Shown here in pieces: positions 6,688 through 15,881 of a stretch of 35,319 bases of DNA (position 1 is the stretch's first letter; each line of letters starts with the position of its first letter). The stretch covers positions 1 through 35,319 of the forward strand of contig JAJPIY010000207.1 in NCBI GenBank assembly GCA_021324515.1, read 5' to 3'. This DNA comes from Planctomycetota bacterium. GTDB taxonomy: Bacteria > Planctomycetota > Planctomycetia > Gemmatales > Gemmataceae. Both the position numbers and the translations under genes were made by a program. The notes under the pieces are model-generated. The model did not search any database. It was not told the origin of the DNA and was given only the letters and a program-made list of their open reading frames with translations.

Positions 6688-9375
6688 TTAGAATCCCTTG
6701 CCTTGGAACAGCTGTCGCAATTTGTCCGCTTCCTCGTCTTTTTTCTGCGCTTGCAGTGTCTGGAGCAACAACTCCTGACCCTCCTTACCGCGGACATTGA
6801 TCTCCATCGCTTGCCGGGCGTATTTCTCTGCCTCGGCGGCGTCGCCGCTTTCTAGCAACAGACGGGTCAGGCGCAGACGCATCTCCAGCTCATCGGGATC
6901 GGTTGGGACCAGATCCTTGAGCACGCCGATCAGCTTGGCCTTGTTGTCCATCTGCGCATAGACGCGCGCCAGTTCCTTTAACCAACTCGGCTCGAACGGT
7001 TCGATGGTGCGGCCCAGCTCGAACAATTGCGCCGCTTTATCGAGTTCGCGGTCGTCGTAGTAGATTTTCCCTAGCGCCGACAGAATCAGCGGGTCGGGAT
7101 CGTCCTTGTTCAGCGCTTCTTCGAGCAGCGTGCGCTCGCGCTTAACGTTGCCGGCCAAGCGTTCCAGACGTGCCAGCACATAGAGCGCCTTGGGATGGTT
7201 TTTCTTGCGATCGAGCACGTCCTCAGCGATTTTCCGCGCCGAAATGCGGTCGCGTTTGAGATACAACATGGCCAACTCGCCGCCAGCGTCCAGGTCGTTC
7301 TCTTTCTCGTAGGCCGTCTTGAGTTCAGCCAACGTCCGCTTCTTTTGAGCCGGCTTGCCGCGCTGGAGCGGCTTGATCGCTTCGTCGAGGTAGGCCCGAT
7401 AGCCTTTCTCAAATGTCTCTGTATCTACCTTGCACACGCGCTGAATGGCCGCGGCGGTGTTCCGTCCATCGCCATAGGCCGCCAGCATGTCGCCGATGGC
7501 CGCCGCTCCATATTTCTCCTTGATGTAATTGACGTAATGTTGGCTCTGGCAATACGCCAGGTCCCACTCTTCCTGCCCGCGCGGCCGAATGAAGCCCAAT
7601 TCAATGTTGTCCAGGTTCATCAGTTTGCCGGATTGCATTCGTTCGCGCAACAATTCGTTCCAATGGGAAGGTGGAGGGAACCCCTCATTGTTGACGGCCA
7701 ATCCTTCCGTCAGCCAGTGTGGCACAAGATAATGAGTCTGTTCGAGATTGAAAATGTGGACCATTTCATGGCGGAGCACACGGCCCCAGTTGAACGGCTT
7801 GCCGAGATCACGGCTGTTGGGCGAGGCCATAGCGAACATCCGGCCGGTGCAGGCGCCGACAGTATGCAAGTCCGGCAGGGCGACGATGCGGCCGCTAAAC
7901 ATCTGATGGGTGGTGAAGATTTCAATGAGGATCGGCCCTTGGGGCTGATAATGGAATTTCTCGGCCAGATCGGCGTAGATCCTCTCCAGATACGGGGCCA
8001 TATAGTGAGCGAGGACGCCGTCATTGTGGGGATCATAGCGCACTTGAAAATGATCGGTCTTCAGCGTCGCGTACTTTTTCAGGTGATCGAGCACCTTGAG
8101 GAGGTTCTTGGTACGGACGTTGAAGGGATCGGCCTTGAAGGCTTGATCGAGGATGACGCGCGCTTCTTGTTCCCTCCCCATGCGCATGTACAACTGGCCG
8201 AGACTATTGAGCGCATCGGGCACGTGAGGCCGCAATTCGGCCGCTTTCTGGAAGCATTTCTCTGCCTCTTCGTAATGGCGGCGTTCCTCCAACCGTTCGC
8301 CCATTGCAAAGTAAAAAGCGGCCGGCTTGGGGTCGAAGCGCTCGACTTCCTTGGTCAGGACGGCCAATTGCTCTTTCTTCTTCTGCATCTGTAAGCAAGC
8401 AGCGATGCGTCCGAGAGTGCGTTCGTCGCGGGGATTGATCTTGCGGGCTTGTTCCAACTCTTTCAGCGCCGCTGTTACGTCTTCCGAAGCCAGGTGGACA
8501 TCGGCGCGCAGACGCAGCGCTTCGGGCAGGTTCGGGTTGATGTTCAGCGCTTGTTCGGCGAAGCGCTCGGCTTCCTTGATTTCGAGTTTCGATAGCGCGA
8601 GGACGCCCTTGGCCGTGAGGGCCTCGGCAGCACTGGGATTGACCTTTAAGGCGTTATCAAACGCCTTGAGTGCTTCGGGCCTATTGTATTTTTCCAGCAG
8701 AAGCATCCCGGCCTGATACTCGGCCGGCCAGTACTGGGGATCGTACTTGAAGGCATCTGCGTACACCTCATTGAGGATAAACTGGAACTGATCGGACAGG
8801 TTATGCCAGCGTGCATGCTCAGCACCGGCCAAGCCGACCAGCACCAACTCCTCTGGTCCTTTGATGGGATCGTCTTTTTCATCGCGCTTTACGTAGGTGC
8901 GGACGAACCATTTGCATTCTTCGTCAGCTTTGTTCATGTCGCCGCGATCGCGGTAAATCTGGGCCCGCACCCAGCGCGCGAGGAAAGCGCTCCCCTCCGT
9001 CCCATGCTCCACGGGAGGGCTTGCACCGAGGGCGGCGTTGGCTGCTTTCTCGGCTTCGTCCCAGCGGCCGCGCAGATAGAGTAGTTCTGCCCGCCGCGCG
9101 AGCAGGCCGGGATCCTGGGAATGGTCTCTAAGGGCGGCTTCGACGACATCCAGCGCCTTGTCGTATTCACCTGTGCTTTCGAGCGTCCGGCTAAGCCCAA
9201 CGATAGCAACGGGCCGCTGTTTGGCGTCCCTGGCTAGCATCTCGAACAGCTCGCGAGCTTCGCCGTAATTGCCGCTCAGCCAGCGTTGCCGCGCTTCCTT
9301 CAACGTAGGAGGCGCAGCAACGGCGGAGGGCAGGAAAACAAGCCCGAACAGGCAAGCGAACAACTGCTTTGTCAT
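6688..9375 (-). CDS. TPR-repeat protein with peptidase MA-like metalloprotease domain
   Basis: 895-residue exported protein. A signal peptide (MTKQLFACLFGLVFLPSAVA) is followed by a long array of TPR helices to about residue 430, then a gluzincin-type peptidase domain, then more TPRs to the C-terminus. The metalloprotease motif is complete: RHEMVH places H536, E537 and H540, and WLTEGLA supplies the third ligand E557. This arrangement matches the peptidase MA-like family. It probably works outside the cytoplasmic membrane on protein substrates held by the TPR scaffold, although no substrate can be named. A possible ribosome-binding site AGGAAG lies ahead of the ATG at 9375. It is transcribed away from the DUF1549 gene. 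Confidence 0.85.
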   Translation of the reverse strand: MTKQLFACLFGLVFLPSAVAAPPTLKEARQRWLSGNYGEARELFEMLARDAKQRPVAIVGLSRTLESTGEYDKALDVVEAALRDHSQDPGLLARRAELLYLRGRWDEAEKAANAALGASPPVEHGTEGSAFLARWVRAQIYRDRGDMNKADEECKWFVRTYVKRDEKDDPIKGPEELVLVGLAGAEHARWHNLSDQFQFILNEVYADAFKYDPQYWPAEYQAGMLLLEKYNRPEALKAFDNALKVNPSAAEALTAKGVLALSKLEIKEAERFAEQALNINPNLPEALRLRADVHLASEDVTAALKELEQARKINPRDERTLGRIAACLQMQKKKEQLAVLTKEVERFDPKPAAFYFAMGERLEERRHYEEAEKCFQKAAELRPHVPDALNSLGQLYMRMGREQEARVILDQAFKADPFNVRTKNLLKVLDHLKKYATLKTDHFQVRYDPHNDGVLAHYMAPYLERIYADLAEKFHYQPQGPILIEIFTTHQMFSGRIVALPDLHTVGACTGRMFAMASPNSRDLGKPFNWGRVLRHEMVHIFNLEQTHYLVPHWLTEGLAVNNEGFPPPSHWNELLRERMQSGKLMNLDNIELGFIRPRGQEEWDLAYCQSQHYVNYIKEKYGAAAIGDMLAAYGDGRNTAAAIQRVCKVDTETFEKGYRAYLDEAIKPLQRGKPAQKKRTLAELKTAYEKENDLDAGGELAMLYLKRDRISARKIAEDVLDRKKNHPKALYVLARLERLAGNVKRERTLLEEALNKDDPDPLILSALGKIYYDDRELDKAAQLFELGRTIEPFEPSWLKELARVYAQMDNKAKLIGVLKDLVPTDPDELEMRLRLTRLLLESGDAAEAEKYARQAMEINVRGKEGQELLLQTLQAQKKDEEADKLRQLFQGKGF

Positions 9376-9560
9376 GGCGGATTCTTCCTGACCGGCACGG
9401 GGAAATCACGTAGGTTAACTTAGCGGTCGGTCGGCAAAAACGCAAGCAAGCGGTATGTCGACCGGGTGTGCCCAATGGGGCCTGTTCCCTCTCGTTTTGC
9501 GAGACGGGCCGCGGCGCCAGCTTCCGTCTTCCCCGCAGCGCCGCGGTTTTCATTTTTTGT

Positions 9561-9590
9561 TTGACGATTCTGCCAGCAATTCGGTATCCT
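9561..9590 (+). promoter_or_regulatory. Candidate sigma70-type promoter for the DUF1549/PPC genes
   Basis: TTGACG (9561-9566), 18 bases, then TATCCT (9585-9590): five of six and four of six matches to the bacterial consensus, in the gap between two divergent genes and about 80 bases ahead of the GTG at 9671. Predicted by eye. Apart from this and the inverted repeat at 9624-9639 I see nothing in 9376-9670. Confidence 0.4.
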
Positions 9591-9623
9591 TAGATTATAG
9601 TCCTACCTCGCCCCTTGCCTTCC

Positions 9624-9639
9624 GCCTGTACCTACAGGC
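9624..9639. promoter_or_regulatory. Short perfect inverted repeat in the leader
   Basis: GCCTGTA-CC-TACAGGC, a seven-base perfect inverted repeat with a two-base centre, downstream of the candidate promoter and 32 bases before the GTG. It has the size of a dimeric repressor operator; a two-base loop makes an RNA hairpin less likely. Function is unknown. Confidence 0.35.
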
Positions 9640-9657
9640 CCCTACTTTCAGCTGTTC

Positions 9658-9663
9658 AGGAGG
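9658..9663 (+). promoter_or_regulatory. Ribosome-binding site deciding a GTG start
   Basis: A full AGGAGG seven bases ahead of the GTG at 9671. It decides the start of the DUF1549 gene: upstream in-frame ATGs, as far as 9455, would add residues unlike any signal peptide, whereas translation from the GTG gives a clean one. Confidence 0.8.
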
Positions 9664-9670
9664 CCAACCC

Positions 9671-12154
9671 GTGTTCTCTCTGCATACCTTGCCTTCGTGG
9701 CGAGTATCTTTCGCCGTTGCCTTCTGCGCTTGTTTCGTTCCGGTGAGCTATGCCGCCGCCGATTTCCAGATCACACCTGCTGCTGTTGTCCTTGAGGGCA
9801 ACTTTGCTCGCGCGCAACTAGTCGTGACGGAACGTGCGGCCAACGGCGTCATCAACGAACGTTCGCCGGACCTGACGCATCAGGCCCGCTATGTCTCTTC
9901 CGATCCGGGCATCGTTTCTGTCAACGCCGGCGGCTTGTTGCTGGCGCAGAGTAACGGTTCGGCGACGATTGCCGTGAGCGTGGGTGATGTCACCCATACG
10001 GTGGCCGTCACTGTCAAAGGCGTGGCGGCCCAACCAGCCCTCGGCTTTAAGGAACACGTCATGCCGGTACTGGCCAAGGCGGGCTGCAACGCCGGGGCTT
10101 GTCATGCCAGCCAGTATGGCAAGGGCGGTTTTAAACTATCTGTGTTCGGCTTCGCTCCCGAAGACGATTATCGCGCGATTATCCGTGACAGCCTCGGTCG
10201 GCGGGCCAACACGATCGTCCCTTCGGCAAGCCTGCTGTTGCGCAAGCCGACCGGAGCCGTGCCACACGAGGGCGGCCAACGTCTGCAAGCCGGCTCGGTC
10301 GATTATCAGATCCTCGAGCAGTGGCTTGGCATGGGGGCGCCCCCCCCTTCGGCGAAGGAGCCAAAAGTCGTTTCCCTGCGTCTGTGGCCGTCTCGGCGTG
10401 TCGGCCCGCTCGGCTTCACGCAGCAATTGCAAGTGTTGGCTCGCTACGATAACGGCCAGACCCGCGACGTGACTGCCCTGGCCCAGTTCAGCAGTATGGA
10501 CGAGGGCGTCCTGAGCGTGTCGCCGACTGGCCAAGTTGTTACCGTCGGCCGTGGCCAAGGCGTCGCCCTGGTGCGCTTCGAGGAACAGGCCGAAATCGCT
10601 ACATTTGTGGTTCCTTACGCGGATTCGGTGGACCTGGCTGGATGGCGCAATAACAACTTCATCGATCAATTCGCTGCCGATAAGTTCCGGGAGATTGGCA
10701 TCTCTCCCTCGCCTTTGTGCGATGATGCCACGTTCTTGCGCCGCGCCTATCTGGACGCCATCGGTACGCTGCCGACGCCCGAGCAGGCAGCGGCTTTCCT
10801 TGATAGCAAAGATCCCGACAAGCGCAACCAACTCATCGATGCCCTACTGGGGCTGACAGGTGATCCCACCCGCGACGTCTACAACAACGCCTATGCCGCC
10901 TACTGGGCCTTGAAGTGGGCCGACCTGATCCGTTCCACCAGTCGCGCTCTCGGTGAGCAGGGCATGTGGGCGCTGCACAATTGGCTGACGGCTTCGTTCC
11001 GCGACAACAAGCCGTTCGATCGCTTTGTCCGCGAATTGCTGACGGCGCGGGGCTCGATTTACAGCAATGGGCCAGCCAATTATTTCCGGATCGCCAATAA
11101 TCCGCAGGACCTTGCCGAGGCGACTTCGCAGATCTTCCTGGGGGTTCGTTTGCAGTGCGCTAAGTGCCATCACCACCCCTACGAAACGCTGGGGCAGGAG
11201 GATTACTACAGTTTCGCGGCGTTCTTCGCACGAGTAGGCAACAAGAACAGTCAGGAGTTCGGCATCTTCGGCCGAGAGACGGTGGTCGTGGTGCGTTCCA
11301 ACGGCGAAGTCAGCCATCCACGTACCGGGCAAATCATGAAACCAACACCGCTGCACGGCAAGCCCGCAGCCGAAACCCGCGACCGCCGCCAAGCGCTCGC
11401 TGATTGGCTGACCCGTCCGGACAATCCCTATTTCGCCCGCAACATCGTCAACCGTTACATGGCCTATCTGTTGGGCCGCGGCCTGGTCGAACCGATCGAC
11501 GACCTGCGCGCCACCAATCCACCGAGCAACGTCGCCCTTATGGACGCCCTGGCGGCCGATTTTGTCAAGAGTGGTTACAACGTCAAGCACCTGCTCCGGA
11601 CGATCATGCGTTCGCGTTTGTATCAACTCGATTCGCAGCCGTTGCCATCCAATGCTGCGGACAGCCGCTTCTACAGCCATTACAACGTGAAGCGGCTGGC
11701 AGCGGAGCCGTTGCTCGATGCCGTGGATGCGGCCACGGGCGTCCCCACCAAGTTCGAGAAAGTGCCGCTGGGCACGCGGGCCATCGAATTGCCGGACGCT
11801 CAGTACAACGATTACTTCCTCACTACCTTCGGCAAGCCGCGCCGCCAAGGGGTGTGCGAGTGCGAGCGCGTCTCGGAACCGAACCTGGCCCAGGCGCTGC
11901 ACATCCTTAACGGCGACATCGTGACCGCCAAGATCAGCGCGCCCACAGGCCGCATCGCCCGCCTGCTGGCGGCCAAGAAATCCCACAACGATATTGTCAA
12001 CGAATTATATTTGGCCACGCTCTGTCGCCGACCCACCAACCACGAGCAGGCCATCTGGCGCCAGCAGTTGGCCGAAGCGCCTAACGCTAAGGTGTTCTAT
12101 GAAGACCTGTTGTGGTCGCTCCTCAACTCCAAGCACTTTCTCTTCGTGCGCTAG
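9671..12154 (+). CDS. DUF1549/DUF1553 protein with Ig-like domain and haem-type motifs
   Basis: 827-residue exported protein of a type nearly confined to planctomycetes and relatives. After a signal peptide (residues 1-29) there is a bacterial Ig-like (BIG2) domain to about 117. Next is a cytochrome-like segment with C139-x4-C144-H145 (CNAGACH) and FKLSVFGF, then a second Ig-like stretch. DUF1549 starts near FIDQFAADKFREIGIS and contains a classical haem-binding C496-A-K-C499-H500. DUF1553 follows (DRRQALADWLTRPDNPYFA). The biochemical role of these proteins is unproven; electron transfer or polymer processing in the periplasm has been suggested. The GTG start is fixed by AGGAGG. It is followed 70 nt later by the PPC-domain gene, its usual type of companion. 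Confidence 0.9.
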   Translation: MFSLHTLPSWRVSFAVAFCACFVPVSYAAADFQITPAAVVLEGNFARAQLVVTERAANGVINERSPDLTHQARYVSSDPGIVSVNAGGLLLAQSNGSATIAVSVGDVTHTVAVTVKGVAAQPALGFKEHVMPVLAKAGCNAGACHASQYGKGGFKLSVFGFAPEDDYRAIIRDSLGRRANTIVPSASLLLRKPTGAVPHEGGQRLQAGSVDYQILEQWLGMGAPPPSAKEPKVVSLRLWPSRRVGPLGFTQQLQVLARYDNGQTRDVTALAQFSSMDEGVLSVSPTGQVVTVGRGQGVALVRFEEQAEIATFVVPYADSVDLAGWRNNNFIDQFAADKFREIGISPSPLCDDATFLRRAYLDAIGTLPTPEQAAAFLDSKDPDKRNQLIDALLGLTGDPTRDVYNNAYAAYWALKWADLIRSTSRALGEQGMWALHNWLTASFRDNKPFDRFVRELLTARGSIYSNGPANYFRIANNPQDLAEATSQIFLGVRLQCAKCHHHPYETLGQEDYYSFAAFFARVGNKNSQEFGIFGRETVVVVRSNGEVSHPRTGQIMKPTPLHGKPAAETRDRRQALADWLTRPDNPYFARNIVNRYMAYLLGRGLVEPIDDLRATNPPSNVALMDALAADFVKSGYNVKHLLRTIMRSRLYQLDSQPLPSNAADSRFYSHYNVKRLAAEPLLDAVDAATGVPTKFEKVPLGTRAIELPDAQYNDYFLTTFGKPRRQGVCECERVSEPNLAQALHILNGDIVTAKISAPTGRIARLLAAKKSHNDIVNELYLATLCRRPTNHEQAIWRQQLAEAPNAKVFYEDLLWSLLNSKHFLFVR

Positions 12155-12224
12155 GTCTCGCACGAAGGGACTACCGTAGCGTTGCGGAGTATAAAGAGAG
12201 AAAAAATCACAGAAGGAGAGGGAA

Positions 12225-14357
12225 ATGGTTCACATTCGTACAACCTGGGTGAGGGGAGGCCGGCTGTTTATCCGGGGTATTTTCGCTCTGGGTTTTCTGT
12301 GCCTTTGGGGTCCGTTTCTGTGCGCCCAGACTTCGTATCCGATGGTGATGTGTGTACGCCCCGTGGCCGTACAGGCGGGACAAACTACGGAGTGCGAAGT
12401 GCTGGCACGTTACAACTTGTATGGAGCGTACAAGGTGTTCGTTACCGGTGAAGGCGTGACCGCCACGGTGGATGCGCCGCAGCCACCGAAGCCCGGCACG
12501 GCGAAGCCACAAGTGAGCACACTCAAAGTCCGTTTCCAGGTTGCAGCAGATGCGCTGCCGGGCGTGCGCGATGTGCGCCTGGCTACACCGCAGGGCGCAT
12601 CCACCTTGGGACAAATCGTGGTGGTGCGCGATCCGATCGTGCGTGAGGCCGCCAATAATGATACGTTGCAAGCCGCCCAGCCAATTGCGTTGCCGGCCAC
12701 CGTCTGTGGCGCCATCGAGAAACGCGAAGACGTAGACTTTTATAAATTCAAGGTAGCAGCCGGAACGGCCCTGACGTTCCATGTGCGCTGCCAGCGTCTG
12801 GAGGACCGCATCCACGATTTGCAGGAGCATGCCGATCCGATCCTCACTTTGCGCAATGCCGCTGGCAGTGTGCTAGCGTCCAACGATAATTACTTCTTTG
12901 GCGATCCGCTTTTGCACTATCGTTTCCCTACCGCCGGCGAATATTACCTGGAGATCCGCGATACGCGCTACGGCGGCAACCCGTTCTGGCAATACTGCAT
13001 CGAGATCAACGACCGTCCCTTCATCACCTGCGTCCAGCCGCTGCGTGTGATGCCAGGCCATGCGACACGCTTGCGTCTGATCGGCTACAACCTTCCCGCT
13101 GAGCCGTTTGCTACGCTGACCGTGCCGGCGCATACGCCCGACGGTCTACTCTGGACCACACTTCCCCTCGGCAACAATAAAAGCAACGTCGTTCCGGTCG
13201 TGATCAGCCGCTTGCCCATCGGGAGTGCGACCGGAGGGGGGCCGTCTGCTCCGCTCGCTCACGGTGGCAACCCTGCTGCGCCGCTTCTCCCTGTGCCTTG
13301 CGGCGTCAGTGGTTGCATCGCTAAGGAGGATGGAGTAGATCGCTATAGCTTTGAGGCCAAAGCGGGCGAGCACTTCACCATCGCCATCGCGGCTCGACCG
13401 TACCAATCGGCCCTCGATTCGCTTGTGCGCATCATCAACGACAAAGGGCAAGTGCTGGTTGAGAATGACGATGCGCGCGACCGCTATGTTCATGCTGATT
13501 CACGGATCGAATACTGGGCGGCCCCAGCAGATGGGCGTTACACCATTGAGGTCTGCGATCTGCACGGGCGCGGCGGCGAGGACTTCGTATATTTTCTCAC
13601 CCTTGTTCGCAGCGAACCGCACTTTGAGCTGGAAATAGACACCGACAAAACGCTGCTCGCTCCCGGTCTGGCGAGTGTTATCTTCGTCCGAGCCATCCGC
13701 AAGGACGGTTTTGCCGGCGAGATTCAGCTAGGCGTTGAGGGCTTACCCGCCGGAGTGACGGCCCACTGTGGTCGTATTCTCGCCGACGGTCAGGACGGCT
13801 GCATCATCGTACAAGCTGCCCCAGACGCCCAACAAACGGCTGTGAACCTCCGCGTCTTCGGCACCGCTCCTCGTCCAGACGGCAAGGGAAAACTCGAAGC
13901 GACGGCCCGACCACTCCAGGAAATCTACATGCCCGGCGGCGGACGCTTTCATTATCCGGCCGATATGCACACCCTATCTATTGGCGATCCGCTCGATCTC
14001 CAATCTATTACCATCCGCCCGACATCTATCACGCTCAAACCGGGCGAATCGAAGCGCGTCGAAGTCACTCTCTCGCGCCGCCCCGGTTTTAAAGGTAACA
14101 TCACCCTCGATACGGTCTATCAACACCTGAACACGATTTACGGAAGCAGCTTGCCGCCGGGCGTCCGTATCGACGACAAGGCGAGTCGGACGCTTCTGAC
14201 CGGCGAACAGACCCAGGGTTATCTCACGTTCCGGGCGGCGCCAGATGCCAAGCCGGTGGAAAACCAGCTCGTGCCGATCATGGCCCATATTTCGATCAAC
14301 TTTGTCATGAAGTGGACCTATTGCGGCGAACCATTTTTCATCACCGTAAAGCGTTAG
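12225..14357 (+). CDS. Exported protein with pre-peptidase C-terminal (PPC) domains
   Basis: 710 residues, secreted (signal hydrophobic core FIRGIFALGFLCLWGPFLCA). It is built from beta-sandwich modules. Two resemble PPC domains: one at about 138-265 (EAANNDTLQAAQPIALP, DVDFYKFKVAAGT and GEYYLEIRDTRYGG), the other at about 360-460 (CIAKEDGVDRYSFEAKAGEH and GRYTIEVCDLHGRGGED). An N-terminal Ig/IPT-like part and C-terminal Ig-like parts complete it. No catalytic motif is seen. AGAAGGAGAGGG just ahead of the ATG is a strong ribosome-binding site. Following a DUF1549/DUF1553 gene is the normal planctomycete arrangement, so the two probably act together at the cell surface. Confidence 0.82.
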   Translation: MVHIRTTWVRGGRLFIRGIFALGFLCLWGPFLCAQTSYPMVMCVRPVAVQAGQTTECEVLARYNLYGAYKVFVTGEGVTATVDAPQPPKPGTAKPQVSTLKVRFQVAADALPGVRDVRLATPQGASTLGQIVVVRDPIVREAANNDTLQAAQPIALPATVCGAIEKREDVDFYKFKVAAGTALTFHVRCQRLEDRIHDLQEHADPILTLRNAAGSVLASNDNYFFGDPLLHYRFPTAGEYYLEIRDTRYGGNPFWQYCIEINDRPFITCVQPLRVMPGHATRLRLIGYNLPAEPFATLTVPAHTPDGLLWTTLPLGNNKSNVVPVVISRLPIGSATGGGPSAPLAHGGNPAAPLLPVPCGVSGCIAKEDGVDRYSFEAKAGEHFTIAIAARPYQSALDSLVRIINDKGQVLVENDDARDRYVHADSRIEYWAAPADGRYTIEVCDLHGRGGEDFVYFLTLVRSEPHFELEIDTDKTLLAPGLASVIFVRAIRKDGFAGEIQLGVEGLPAGVTAHCGRILADGQDGCIIVQAAPDAQQTAVNLRVFGTAPRPDGKGKLEATARPLQEIYMPGGGRFHYPADMHTLSIGDPLDLQSITIRPTSITLKPGESKRVEVTLSRRPGFKGNITLDTVYQHLNTIYGSSLPPGVRIDDKASRTLLTGEQTQGYLTFRAAPDAKPVENQLVPIMAHISINFVMKWTYCGEPFFITVKR

Positions 14358-14363
14358 TCGGAA

Positions 14364-14407
14364 GCGAGCCGGGTTGCGTCATACCTAGGCGAGCAGGATT
14401 ACGTCAG
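14364..14407. repeat. Degenerate repeat related to element B
   Basis: Two diverged copies of the unit GCGAGCCGGGTTGCGTC (14364-14380, and GCGAGCAGGATTACGTCAG from 14389) between two convergent genes. The same unit, GCGAGCGGGGTTGCGTAC, opens the interior of element B near 6502. It is probably a decayed fragment of that family. Confidence 0.45.
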
Positions 14408-14433
14408 CGCCCCGAGTGTGCTGGCTAGTGGGG

Positions 14434-15255
14434 TTACTGATATTTCGCCCCTGCGCGGTCGAGGATACTCCGAAAGGCGGCGACGGCCTTGGGGAACAAG
14501 TCCGGCCCTGTGACGCCGCCGGTCGGCCCGCCACCGAGTAGGTGCGGTTCCAGCGTAGCGAAGCCGTCGTAAGTCTGTGCTACATCTGCGATGACTTCCG
14601 GGAGGCGCCCCTGACCTTCGCCGGCCAGACAGCCGTGCTTTTCACCAGCGATCCAGTCTTTGATGTGGAAATGCACCGTCCACGGCTTCGTCCTTTGCCA
14701 GCCTTGCCACGGATCGTAGCCGCAAAAGACGTAATTGGCCGCATCGTAAACGGCACGCAAGTGCGGACTGTTGATGGTCTGAAGCAAATCGACAACACGG
14801 TGCGGATCGTCGCCGTAGATGTTGTGCTCGTTTTCGTGCAGAAGACGCACGCCGGCTTTCTCGGCACGGCGAGTCTTCTCCGCCATCCGCGCCATGACCT
14901 CGTCGCGCCAGCGCGTCCAAGCGTCGCCCTCCGGCTTATAGTAGCTGAAAATACGGATGTTCGGCGTCGCAAAAACTTTGCATAGCTCAATGGCCCGCTC
15001 GAAACGCTTCAAGTGCGGCTCAAAGGGTTGGTCGATCTTGACTTTGCCGATAGGTGAGCCGATGGCGCTGAGGCGGAAGCCGTGGCGATCGAGCAACGAT
15101 TTCAGCTCGCTCACTTGTAAGTCGGTCAGATCGAGGACATTGGTGTTCAGGATCGAGCGCAATTCGATATGACGGACGCCGCAGGAACGGAGCACATCGA
15201 TTTGTTCTTGGGGATCCGGTGAGATTTCATCGGCGAAGGCACTGAGAGTAAACAT
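14434..15255 (-). CDS. Sugar phosphate isomerase/epimerase-like TIM barrel (AP endonuclease 2 family)
   Basis: 273-residue cytoplasmic TIM-barrel protein of the xylose isomerase-like family (PF01261). It begins MFTLSAFADEISPDPQEQID and keeps the divalent-metal residues of the fold: IELRS near the N-terminus, HENEHNIYGDD, VYDAANYVF and HFHIKDW. Members isomerise or epimerise sugars, keto-sugars or inositols; this substrate cannot be told. The ATG at 15255 gives the family N-terminus; a TTG at 15288 overlapping the previous stop is open but poor. It is last in the run after the cobalamin adenosyltransferase gene (29 nt between them), with no evident metabolic link. Confidence 0.85.
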   Translation of the reverse strand: MFTLSAFADEISPDPQEQIDVLRSCGVRHIELRSILNTNVLDLTDLQVSELKSLLDRHGFRLSAIGSPIGKVKIDQPFEPHLKRFERAIELCKVFATPNIRIFSYYKPEGDAWTRWRDEVMARMAEKTRRAEKAGVRLLHENEHNIYGDDPHRVVDLLQTINSPHLRAVYDAANYVFCGYDPWQGWQRTKPWTVHFHIKDWIAGEKHGCLAGEGQGRLPEVIADVAQTYDGFATLEPHLLGGGPTGGVTGPDLFPKAVAAFRSILDRAGAKYQ

Positions 15256-15284
15256 GGAGATCGCTTTCTCTTTGTGTTCCAGGA

Positions 15285-15866
15285 TCAAGGATTCGGCCGT
15301 TGCGTCTGGCCCGGTTGCCAGAGGATGTCATCGCGACCGTTATTGTTGTAGACACGCCCCAGCACGAAGAGGAGATCCGACAAGCGATTCAGATAAACAA
15401 TGACCTGGGGATTGACCGTCTCGCTATGGGCCAGCGTCACCACTTCGCGCTCGGCCCGACGGCAGATGGTGCGTGCCAGATGGCACCAAGCAGCCGCGCC
15501 TTGTCCACCGGGAAGAATAAAACTCGTCAGAGGAGTCAGGTTCACGTTCAGCCGATCGATGGCTTGCTCCAATCGCTCCACTTGCTCAGGACGAATACGC
15601 AGATGGGCGCCGGGTTTCTCATCGGCAGACTGCGGCAAACACAAGTCAGCGCCCACATCGAACAGATCGTTCTGAATGCTGCGGATCAGCTCGATCTCGG
15701 ATGCTTGCGGATAGGAGCTGACGAGTAGGCCGAGGACGGCGTTCAACTCATCAACGCTGCCGTAGGCCACGACGCGTGGATGGTCCTTGGGAACCCGTGT
15801 GCCGTCGCCCAGTCCGGTATCACCCCGATCACCGGATTTCGTGTAGATGCGCGAGAGATAGACCAT
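15285..15866 (-). CDS. Cob(I)alamin adenosyltransferase, PduO type
   Basis: Transfers adenosyl from ATP to cob(I)alamin to make adenosylcobalamin. 193 residues. The PduO/MMAB-type ATP-binding N-terminus is intact (YTKSGDRGDTGLGDGTRVPK and RVVAYGSVDELNA), as is the later CRRAEREVV signature; the C-terminal VYLNRLSDLLFVLGR is also typical. Length and motifs match bacterial enzymes. It lies 15 nt after the methyltransferase gene and on the same strand as the B12-dependent ribonucleotide reductase (18079-22755), whose cofactor it would make. The restriction-modification genes between them look inserted. AAGGTC near the ATG is a modest ribosome-binding site. Confidence 0.92.
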   Translation of the reverse strand: MVYLSRIYTKSGDRGDTGLGDGTRVPKDHPRVVAYGSVDELNAVLGLLVSSYPQASEIELIRSIQNDLFDVGADLCLPQSADEKPGAHLRIRPEQVERLEQAIDRLNVNLTPLTSFILPGGQGAAAWCHLARTICRRAEREVVTLAHSETVNPQVIVYLNRLSDLLFVLGRVYNNNGRDDILWQPGQTQRPNP

Positions 15867-15881
15867 GACCAGACCTTTCCG

